Origin: Verticillium longisporum
Taxonomy: Eukaryota; Ascomycota; Sordariomycetes; Glomerellales; Plectosphaerellaceae
Assembly: GCA_019188255.1 (NCBI GenBank)
Contig: JAETXT010000003.1
Location: 744,001 to 808,000 of the forward strand
Direction of reading: 5' to 3'
DNA length: 64,000 nt
Position 1 is the first letter of the stretch; each line of letters opens with the position of its first letter. Shown here in pieces: positions 55,428 to 64,000 of the stretch. Made by a program: the position numbers and the translations under genes. The notes beneath the pieces are model-generated. The model ran no database searches and was not told the origin of the DNA. It saw only the letters and a list, made by a program, of their open reading frames with translations.

Positions 55428-56411
55428 GGTTGGGGGCGTGGGCGGCTTTCTCTTTCCTCTCGATCACGAGATGTTTGCTTTGTGGTGTTTGCTGGCGAAG
55501 AATTGGGGCGAAGAGGACGCCACTCGACATCTGCCGTCCTTCCGGTTACTGGATTCCACTCTCAGCCGTCGCCGGCGTCATGCTCGCGAGGCGATGACAA
55601 GCCGTTTCTTTTATCAACCCATCGCCGTTCACCTGCCGGAAGCCGACTGAGTGGGTGTGCTCGGTAGGGGAGGAGAGAGGGGGAGCGTCGTGGGAGTGCA
55701 TCATGGCACCGACAAGTGGGACGAATTGGAGGCCACGCCAGACAGGGGCCAGGGGTCGCGTGCTGCAGCACCTCATGCCGGCTCATGGTCGCGCAATTGA
55801 GTGGCCCGACCGGCCCATGGCTGACGGGTGCTAGAGAGAGTTGGGTAAGGGCTCATCGGCATGGCTTTACGTGGCTGCGATGCTTATTCGTACCTCCTGT
55901 CGTCCCTTGCTTTGCTTCCTTTCGAGAGAGGGTCCGCACTCAAATGTCGTGATCGAGCTGGAGCAGAGCTGTGGCCATTGCGAGTCAGCTTTTTGCAGTA
56001 GGATGGCCGCATTTCCCGAGGATCTAGACATGAATCGAGCTTCGTCGCCGGCGTCGCCGTGGTGTTTTGTCGGCCTCTTTTGAAATCGACTGGCAATGGT
56101 TCGTCGGAGAGGAGCAAGTGGTTAGTGGTCTCTCAGCTGCGCGACAAAAACACTAGTGTCAAGAGTTCATATCCTTGTCACTGTCATGGCATCTCCGGTG
56201 CTGTATTCTCTTTGCATTTCACTCATTGGTCCTCTGTCTTTCTGCTGTCTGTATCATGGAGTGTACGTCTTCCTCTCCATCTGCCGCTTCAACTACTGCT
56301 CATGGGAAAGAAGTATCCCAAGTCCAGTAATAACCCAATCAGACTCCTCATCCTTGACACCTTGTGCCGCGTCACCATGCCTTGCTTCGCAGTGTGCTGT
56401 GACTTGTCAAC
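55428..56411. other. Intergenic region
   Basis: Promoter side of the dioxygenase and 3' side of the cysteine-repeat gene. No coding signal. Confidence 0.6.
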
Positions 56412-58739
56412 TTATGCCGCAATCGCAGCAGGCTCTTCAACCTTCTCGCTGTACGACACGACATGCAGCTTCAACTCGAGGTTACCCTCAAACTGCAGTG
56501 TTGCGCCAACCTGACACATGCCTCCGTCGCTGCACTGACTGCACGTGTCCATGAGCCTCTGTAAGCCCGCAGCGGCGGCACCAGCCTGGAGCTTGAGTCC
56601 CTTCCGGCAGGCACACGTTGTTGCGTACATGCGGAACACGTCCTTCCAAGCCTCTCCTTTTCCGTCCTCCCCGGCGCGTACGGTCTGCACCTGCACTGTA
56701 CAGATGTCAACCTCTGTCTTTTGAGGCATGTCCCACGTGTTGTCGCGGTTTGCCCACAGAAAGTCGAGACAGGCCTGGGCGTAAGTGCCGTTGGTCGGGA
56801 CCTGGTTCGCGTGGCACTCGGGAGACGGGTTGAGGGCGTCGGCGCTGAGAAGCTGAGCATCGTAAGCGACGCGAGAGGTGGGCGTCAGGGCCGAGGCAGC
56901 TTGCTGAACGTCGGACCAGGTGAGGTTCGTCGTAGCTTCGAGCGGCTCACGGTTGGGGCCGAAGAGGTACTGCGTCGTGTTGCTCGTGAGGTCGTTGTAC
57001 TTGTAGATGATGGGCTTGTTAAGAGAGGCCGGGGTGTCGTCTTGTCCCTTGCCTGCACTGTCGTTCGTAGGAGTCTTGTTAAAGGGAACAGCTTCGATGG
57101 TAGGAGAGGCGGGAGAGAGGCTCTGAAGGTTGGCGTCTTCTCCAGCATCTAGGAATAGAGAGCGAGCGTCCTTGTGTGGGGCGCTGCCCATGATTTGAAC
57201 GACCATGTTTTTCTTTTTGCCCGTGAGCCACCAGCCGCCAACATAGCAATTCTTGTGAGGTTCATGGCAGCTCGTACAGTAACGTTTGGCCCAGCGCAAC
57301 GTCTGGTACACCTCGTCGGCCGTGGCCTCGCCCTCGGCGTGACCATCCCTGGCGTAACCATAGATGCTCAGCATGTGCCGGTCTTGGTTTCCTTGAATGC
57401 GGCAGAGCCTGACCCAGTCAGTGGTCTTGAACACCTTTTCCGGATCAACCTTCATCTGGTCCATACATTCGAGGACCGAAGTCATGGGCCCGCGAGGCCA
57501 AGTGCACTCGTCAGCCTGAGCCTTTTTGGCTCCGACGTTGACGAGTTCCTCATCGGGAATGTACCTGGCGAGTTCTTTTGTGGCACTTGTCGACTTTTCG
57601 CCGGCATCGCGAGCTGCAAGTCGATCTTCCTTCTTACCGCCAACGACCTGTACGATAAAGTCATCTTTTGGCCCAACAGCCTTGAAGCCGCCAACGTAAC
57701 AGTCGTCACGCGCCGCGCGGCACGTCGAGCACCGTTCGCGCATCCAGTCCAGGGCCTCGAGAATGTCTGTGCCGCTGGCCTCCGCCCAGTCAGCGCCCTC
57801 CTTGACGAACCCGTTAATCTGAAGCGTTTCAACTCTACCCTCCGCGTCCATCTCAGTGCCTTCGACGCGGCAAATCTCAATAAAGTCCAACGTCTGGTAC
57901 AGCCTGTTGGGGTTTCGGCGCTGGTCGGCTACGCAATTGTTGACGAGGGCTTTGACGGGACCTCTGGGCCAGGAGCAGGAGTCCCACTCATCAGAAGACC
58001 GCTTGGAGAGAGTCTCGTCACTGTTTTTGGCCTTGCTGGTGCTCTGAGCAATGTCGCTGCGTATTTTGCCAGTCGCACCGTCCTTCCTGTTCCTGCCGTT
58101 GATCTTGACGATGAACTTGTTGTTCTTGCCAACGGCCTTGGCGCCACCGGCGTAGCAATCAAGTCCTTCACAGCTGGTGCACTGATCCCTGATCCACTCG
58201 ATGGCCGTGATGATCTCGAGGCTCGTGGCGTGGGCGCCGCCGGGGGCCCCAATCCAAGCCGAGCCGCGAATGGTGATGTAGGTATCCTCACCGCGGATGA
58301 CGCAAATGTCGACGGGGACACGGGCCTGCCAGACTTGATCCGGCACCCGGGAGAGGGCGTCGATGCACATGGAGATGCCGCCGAGGGAGCCCTTCGGCCA
58401 GTTGCACTGGGGCTTGAAGTCCTCATCACTGGTGCGCATGTACGAGTCCATGAGGTGTTCGTCGGCCTTTGAGGTGGTCATGCGAGAGGGGAGGCGGCTG
58501 GTGGAAGCTTCGTTCTGGTCGTTATTGGTGACACGGTTGGAAGCATGGTTGTTCTTTCCGACGAGTCCAAGATTGCCAATGGGAACACCACCAAAAACCA
58601 GAGTGACATTCGAGTGAAGGGCGTCAGTCTGGAGATTCTGGATGCCACCGGGAATCGTGGCTGCCTCGCAGATGAAGCCGAGACACATGAGTGTACCAAC
58701 CGCCAGAGCCACAGCCCGACGGAAGAAAGGGAGTGGCAT
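56412..58739 (-). CDS. Secreted protein with four cysteine-rich repeats
   Basis: 775 residues from ATG 58739, a single exon. The frame opens further upstream to 58931, but ATG 58739 starts a classic signal peptide (hydrophobic ALAVGTLMCLGFICEA). Four repeats of about 105-120 residues follow: 112-216, 255-367, 412-519 and a divergent 642-762. Repeats 1-3 share C.WP.G, then Cys at about +13 and +34, a helix ending W(I/M/A)...C.(S/T)C, then CY.GG and a closing strand (FIVKING type). Cys positions are 112/125/146/187/190/195, 255/269/290/337/340/347 and 412/425/446/488/491/498. Linkers are charged. Repeat 4 keeps the first three Cys and C..C.....C. The fold may be an alpha/beta sandwich of the sort found in small secreted fungal proteins (Ecp2/KP4-like); that is a guess. 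Function unknown; extracellular. Confidence 0.82.
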   Translation of the reverse strand: MPLPFFRRAVALAVGTLMCLGFICEAATIPGGIQNLQTDALHSNVTLVFGGVPIGNLGLVGKNNHASNRVTNNDQNEASTSRLPSRMTTSKADEHLMDSYMRTSDEDFKPQCNWPKGSLGGISMCIDALSRVPDQVWQARVPVDICVIRGEDTYITIRGSAWIGAPGGAHATSLEIITAIEWIRDQCTSCEGLDCYAGGAKAVGKNNKFIVKINGRNRKDGATGKIRSDIAQSTSKAKNSDETLSKRSSDEWDSCSWPRGPVKALVNNCVADQRRNPNRLYQTLDFIEICRVEGTEMDAEGRVETLQINGFVKEGADWAEASGTDILEALDWMRERCSTCRAARDDCYVGGFKAVGPKDDFIVQVVGGKKEDRLAARDAGEKSTSATKELARYIPDEELVNVGAKKAQADECTWPRGPMTSVLECMDQMKVDPEKVFKTTDWVRLCRIQGNQDRHMLSIYGYARDGHAEGEATADEVYQTLRWAKRYCTSCHEPHKNCYVGGWWLTGKKKNMVVQIMGSAPHKDARSLFLDAGEDANLQSLSPASPTIEAVPFNKTPTNDSAGKGQDDTPASLNKPIIYKYNDLTSNTTQYLFGPNREPLEATTNLTWSDVQQAASALTPTSRVAYDAQLLSADALNPSPECHANQVPTNGTYAQACLDFLWANRDNTWDMPQKTEVDICTVQVQTVRAGEDGKGEAWKDVFRMYATTCACRKGLKLQAGAAAAGLQRLMDTCSQCSDGGMCQVGATLQFEGNLELKLHVVSYSEKVEEPAAIAA
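56454..58406 (-). repeat. Four-fold protein-domain repeat region
   Basis: Coding repeats occupy 58092-58406, 57639-57977, 57183-57506 and 56454-56816. They are recognisable at protein level by cysteine spacing. Nucleotide identity looks low, so the duplication is old. Confidence 0.75.
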
Positions 58740-59392
58740 CTTGGTTGATACAGTGAGTATCGTTAGCAAAGCTTGATTGATATCGACCGTGGAAAACTTG
58801 AGGGTAATGGTGGCGTCTGATGAGGATGGGTAGGTAAACCTGTTGGTGTTGATGATATCTTGGTGAAAGAAAGAACGCGGGCGTGAAGAAGTCGTTCTAA
58901 ATATTCTTTGGGGAGTTCTTCTGGAAGGCACGAATTGGGTGGTTGCCTCTCAAGATATCTTGGGCCGGTGAATGTATATGCTCAGGGCCAGTGGTTATGA
59001 TTCACTGCCCCAAACGAGCTCCTCCCAAAACTATCGATGCCCAGGAAGTGAATGAAATATCATTATTACGTCTATGTAGTATCTTCAAGTGGCAAGATCA
59101 TGCTTTCGGGAGGCATGCTCCAAAAAGACAGAGCGCGTCCTCACGAGCAAGAGCATCATCTGTTGACACCGAGGTCTTGGACTTAGTCAACGTGTGGCAC
59201 AAGAGCGTGCTATGTCCTGGGATATCTCACAAAAGCAAAAAGAAGACCGTCATACCCAAGAAAACAGATTATCGTCCTTGATCCATGCACCCACTAGGTC
59301 CGTCCAGGACACGAGTACATATACACTATTCTTACTACATGGTACAAACATGAAGCTGACATGCCCTTGGACCCGCCCTCGTCCTCGTCAAG
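58740..59392. other. Intergenic region
   Basis: Promoter and leader of the cysteine-repeat gene and 3' flank of MTC5. No gene is supported. Confidence 0.6.
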
Positions 59393-62300
59393 CTACGCAT
59401 CTCGAGCCACGTTCCGCCAACTCCCCGAGGACCCATCATCTCTCCGTCTGATGCTCGACGCCCTTGACCAGTCTCCCGCCTTTCTGAGTCGGTTTCCCAA
59501 GCTTGCTCGCGCTGCGCTCATGACCGCGTTGCTGCCGTTACCGAACCCCTGCATTCGACTCGGAATGCCCTCGCTCGACACGACGCTCTCCCATCCCTTC
59601 TCGCTGTCCGAGTGATGGAGGTGGTGGCCTGGCCCCCGCGTCACCTCAAGCGCGGACGCCGGCAACATCGACGATGCCGATGTGGCCTCCAAAGACGGCG
59701 CCCGCTGGTGACCTCCCTTGCGCACCGCCGCCATGATGGCTGCCCACGACTCGACCTGGCCGTTCGCCGCCTCCTCGACGCAGTTGCACTCGTCGCCCGC
59801 CGGGCACAGCTGCTCGCCCTGCGCGTGCCACTCGGCGAGGCACGACTCGTGGCTCGCGCATCCGCACCCGAGGCACGGCAGGAACAGCGCGTCGACCGGC
59901 TCGTGGCAGAAAACGCAAAGAAGCTGCGCCTGCGTGCGGTGGCATCTGTCGCACACGCCGACCGCCCCGCCCAGTCGTGTCGCAAACGCCGTCGTATACT
60001 TGAGCGACTCGAGTTGCATCTCGTGGATCCGACAGATGCCTGTGACGTCGAGGCCGCGGTCTGACGCAATCAGAGATTGAAGCTGGTCCTTCCGCCCAAG
60101 AAGAATGGGAGAAGGCCCATGCAGCTGGTGATTGGGCACGCCGTGGTGCGAAGTAAGCGTCGTATTATCATGGACTCTGAAGGAATCGTGTAGGCTGGTG
60201 CGATCTGCTCTGGAGTCAAAGTCCTCCTTGAGCGTGTTGAACTTCATAATCTCGAGCCTCGCGAGCGGGTGGTTCCACATTTGGAGGATCTCGGCGTAAG
60301 CATATCGATACACGGCGTACATGTCGCTGCGACCTGGCGTCAGCAGTGGCGTCGACATCCAACCATCGTCGTCGAAAATTGTCTGGTCTTCCATGTGGAC
60401 CGTCACCTCTATCGGCACTAGCGATGTCGACTCTTCCCTGAAGCCCTCGTCGTCCGATACCGACGTTCGCGCAGTACCCGTATCTCCCAGAACGGTCGAG
60501 CCGCCCCATGTGACATTGGCAATCGCGTTCTGAGGCGCGAGTGTGCTTAATATCGTCTCGGCAGGACTTGGTCGCTTCTTGTTCTGGTGTGGCGGTGAAG
60601 AGGCCGCCGTCATGCCGACCGCGAACGTGCGGGGAAAGTTGATGGCGAAGCTGGAAGTCAGACCAGAGTTCACCCTGGACACCATACGACCGCTGGGGAA
60701 GTCGAGAGGCTCGGTGCCTGGCTCTGATTTTGGCTCCGCGGCTGATCCGGGTCGAGGTGTTGCTCTCGACCCTTGGTTGGCGGAGTCTCCCCACAAGAGT
60801 ACGAATTCGAGCCTGGATCGCCGGCCCAGAGGATGTCCTCCGAACCCTGAGAGCCCGAATAATGAATAGGTGTGTGAATGGTCCTTGGCGTGGTGATCGC
60901 CGAGTTGCTGTGACTTCGCCCGTTTAATGCCCATAGAGAGGCATCTGTCGGGAAGTAGTCCAACGAAAAGGACGTGCCTTCATGGGCTGTGGAGTCTCAA
61001 GTTGCTTCCGGCGTGATTCAGCGTACGCCACCGGGTCTTCAGCGGACGACTCGCTGAATATGCACGACAGCATGGCCAGCATTTGGATATCGGCCGTCCT
61101 TTCGTAAAAGTCGAGGAGCTTGTTGATGAAGTCTTTCGCCAAGGGGTGATTACCCCATTTTACCCGGCCGCTGAGGTTCGTGGTAGGTTGACCCGTGCCG
61201 CCTGGCGAGGCGTCACCGCGATGTCGTGCGACTGTGTTTCGCGCGATGACGAGGATGGAATCGTCGCGCTGATCGTGGTCGAGAGGCTCGAGCGGAATAT
61301 CCCTCCGCAGTAAGAGACCAAGGTAGCGCCATACACTCATGAGATCGACGTGCCCATACTTCTCAGCCACCTTGGCATTCTGCTCGCATACTTCGGCCCC
61401 GTCGCCGAAGATTGCATACTCTCGTGCGAGAGTTCTCTTAGCGGGCAGGATTTCTGAAAGATCATGGAGAGTAATTATGTTCCGAGGTTTGCCCCCGGGT
61501 CTTCTCCTTAGCGATCCAGTACCGGTTCCGGTTCCCACGCCGGTACCTCCGCCGCTGGAGCGCACCGAACGATTCTCGCTCCAAGTCCTCCTGAACCGCT
61601 GTCGCGGTCGGTACCACAGGTTCATCTTGTGCATGGACGTTGATTCTGAGCCGCTCGAAGAAGACGAGCTTTCAGATTCGTCCGAATCGGACTGCTCCTC
61701 CGTCGCAGAGGCCTCGTCGTTGCCATAACGCCGAGGTGGCGAGTCGTGCCCCAGGCGGCCAAATGAGGCAAAGACAGGCTCGCCTTTCGGACGCTCCTTC
61801 ATTGACTCGGGCGGTATGAACATCAGCGCTTTTGCCTTTTCTTCTTTTGTAGGAAAGAAGCACACCAGCCTTCCATCGCTCGCGAAACGGGCACCACAGA
61901 ATCTTGGCAAAGGCGGGATCACTGGTCGGTTGTTTGGTGCCAGGGTATTATCGATCTCCGTACTGGCGGTCAGGTCCTGGGACATGGACGCCGAACCGCC
62001 CGCCGGTATGTCGTTATCGCTGTCCTCACTTGAGCTGTCGTCGGCAAGCCCGTCCATGGGGTCGTCGAGGTCCTTGACGTTCTTGAAAAAGTCGTGCTGG
62101 TCTCTAGATCGACCTCTCCAAGGAGGTAGCTGAAAGCCACGTCGAGACAGTTTTGCTTGCGGTCCAGAAACTGGTGTGCCAGCTGGTGGACTTCGTGTTC
62201 GATTCTCCTGTGCGTCTCGGCAGGCATGAAGCTTGTCTTCTCAACAAAGAACTTGGGCGCTCTCGTCTTCGGGTAGTTGGTCGGTATATCGACCTTGACC

Positions 62301-63988
62301 TTGAGGAAAATGGTCTCCCCATCTCTTCCCCAGGGCCCATTGAGGGACGCATTGAGGGTGAGGGCGTCCCAGTCAATGTGGTCCCATTTGACCTTTGGCA
62401 GCTGGGTGCTGACGCGAAGAAACTCATCTTGTATCGTCTCCGGCTGGCCCCATTTATCATCGTCGGGATATCCAGGGCTGAAGACGTTCGGGGTCTGGCG
62501 TCAGGACCTCGTGGCGTGTTGGATGAATGTTTCTTCTTCGTCATGGTGATTCCCCTCATCCAGCCGATGTCTGCCTGGCTTCGATCCATCTTCCGATGTG
62601 TGCTCTTGGCCTTCATCGATGGACCTTTCCATCCTAGTTTGCTGTGTACCGAGGAAGATGTCCGCATGCTTATTGTCAAGGCGCTTTGCCGGTACTGTGT
62701 CCCACCACTTCCGGGACGGGGATCGCTCATCGTAGCACTTCGGCGGTCGCGGTTCACGATATCCTCTACGGTTCGGAAGGTCTTGTACGTGGCGCCCTTG
62801 CGTGTCAGCGTCAGGTTCTTCTTGGCTGGCATTCCCTTCCTGTAGCCAACCGACTCGAGAGTTGCCGCATCCATCCGTTGCAGTCGCAACTCATTGTCCT
62901 CTCCCCACGAGACAAGCTGAAAGTCCCTGTTGTCGATTCCTTGCTCGCTGATTCCTCCTCTGGTACGCCACAAGAACTCCTTCGCCTTGTGACTCCCGTG
63001 TCCAGGGAAGACAGCGACCGGTTCCGTGGCTGCGTCCGTTGGCGCACTGGGGTTCTGGTGCGCCTTGTACAGGTAAAGGTCACCTGGATCGTTCTGCGGC
63101 ATGGCGAGCACGCCCTCGCCAAAGGGCGCATGACGGGCCCTCCACACGGGAAACTCGGTTCGAATCACCCGTTCGGGGTTGTCATCATCATTGGCGTAGT
63201 CCCAGAATTTGATGCTCTTATCTAGTGAGCAAGTCACGAGACTTGTTGATCTCGTCCGGTTCCAGTCGAGGCCGTAGATCTTAGAGGTGTGGGCGCTGAT
63301 CGACTTTAGAGGCACGTAGGATTTGCGCTCGTCCCAGATGTGCAGCCAGCGGTCGTGGGATGAGGCGAGGATGTGCGGGTTCTGTCGGTTGTACTTGACC
63401 TGGGTGGCGCCGGCAAACCAGTCGCAAAAGGTCAAAACTGGCTGTCTCGGGCGACGTAGATCCCAGCAGTGTACATAGCCGTCGACGGCGCATGTGGCCA
63501 GCAGATCCGGATGATACGCAGAGAAGTTGATATCGGTGATGGCGCGGCTGTGACCCTGGAGCGAGTGCTCGATTGCACCGGAGCTCGAGTCGTCCCTGAG
63601 GTTCAGATTCCACACCAATGCACGGTGTTTCGCCGTGGAGACAACCCAGTAGTCGCGAGCCGCAAACGGTGACCACTGGACATCAGTGACCAGCCACGGC
63701 AACCCATGACTGCTGAGGCGACGAGGAGGATTGTAGGGTGAATCCAGATCAATGATGGCCAAACCTTCGGGTCTAGAACTGCGATTAGTGACTGACACCT
63801 CGGTCCATTCAGCCATGATGATGAACTCACGAGGCCAGCGCGACATCTCGGCCAGAGGGGGAGATGGTTGCAGAGCCTACAAGCCCCTCGACATGTATGG
63901 TGCCATCGGAATCGAAGCTCTCGCTATCAAAGGCTGACTTGATCGGCTTGCCCTTCTTCGGAGCGTCAATGTGGTCGAACGAGGGCAT
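59393..63988 (-). CDS. MTC5: SEA/GATOR2 subunit MTC5 (WDR59), with four apparent frameshifts
   Basis: Mtc5/Sea3 is a beta-propeller, RWD and RING subunit of the vacuolar SEA complex that tunes TORC1. Exon 1 is 63831-63988 (MPSFDHIDAPKKG to GRDVALAS); after a 52-bp intron (GTGAGT/CAG) exon 2 starts at 63778. WD40 repeats cover about 63778-62750 (SHDRWLHIWDER, SLDKSIKFWDY). The RWD domain lies about 62450-62110 (WDHIDWDALTLNASL, SFMPAETHRR). A long middle region follows, including DLMSVWRYLGLL and LQMWNHPLARLEIMKF. The C-terminal RING-like CDRCHRTQAQLLCVFC..CGCASHESCLAEWH...C..GDECNC is at about 59950-59750. The frame must slip by one base at about 62490-62497, 62086-62090 (five A), 60973-60978 and 60694-60697 (four G); each fits one deleted base and restores family-like sequence. 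No other defects, so consensus errors are likelier than decay. Confidence 0.85.
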
Positions 63989-64000
63989 GTTGACGAGGCT

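Noticed and set aside
57174..58472. 432-codon plus-strand frame opposite the cysteine-repeat gene
   Set aside because: The sense frame has a signal peptide and regular Cys repeats; the antisense frame has neither.

Overview
The window looks like nuclear DNA of a filamentous ascomycete, most likely a Sordariomycete. Genes are GC-rich, with short GT..AG introns of about 50-220 bp and CTGAC/CTAAC-type branch sites. There is a hybrid histidine kinase, secreted carbohydrate-active enzymes, and a transposon erased by RIP-type CpA-to-TpA mutation. I cannot name the species.

Layout. 1-851 is the 3' end of an MFS transporter. 1423-8539 is a complete but dead Ty3/Gypsy LTR retrotransposon on the minus strand, with 214-bp LTRs and a TCAAG target duplication. 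A long empty stretch precedes a hybrid histidine kinase (12283-16476). Then come a stress-response A/B barrel (Dabb) protein with a presequence-like extension, an Mpv17/PMP22 membrane protein, and a head-to-head secretory pair, YIF1 (minus) and SRP receptor alpha (plus). 26329-33548 is a very large coiled-coil protein. 35673-38202 holds a small secreted protein and a single-pass Ser/Thr-rich surface protein. 42327-44861 is a tandem GH43 locus split by one in-frame TGA, and 46682-47614 encodes a secreted LPMO-like protein. The right side is minus-strand: tRNA-Gly(GCC), a MUP1-type permease, a TauD-type dioxygenase, a secreted protein with four cysteine-rich repeats, and the SEA/GATOR2 subunit MTC5/WDR59.

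Three themes deserve attention. First, the two GH43 modules lie in one reading frame interrupted only by TGA followed by CTAG, which is the known stop-codon readthrough context. Second, the retroelement carries a long oppositely oriented reading frame whose stops are all explainable by C-to-T mutation of CAA/CAG codons. Third, at least four otherwise well-preserved genes carry apparent single-base deletions (about seven, often in short homopolymers), and SRP receptor alpha also has an in-frame TAG at a conserved Trp codon. The deletions look more like consensus errors than gene decay, but raw reads are needed to decide.

Functionally the window mixes housekeeping secretory and nutrient-signalling genes (YIF1, SRP receptor, MTC5, methionine-type permease) with secreted accessory genes (GH43, LPMO-like, cysteine-repeat protein). 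No biosynthetic cluster, CRISPR array or bacterial-type operon is visible.
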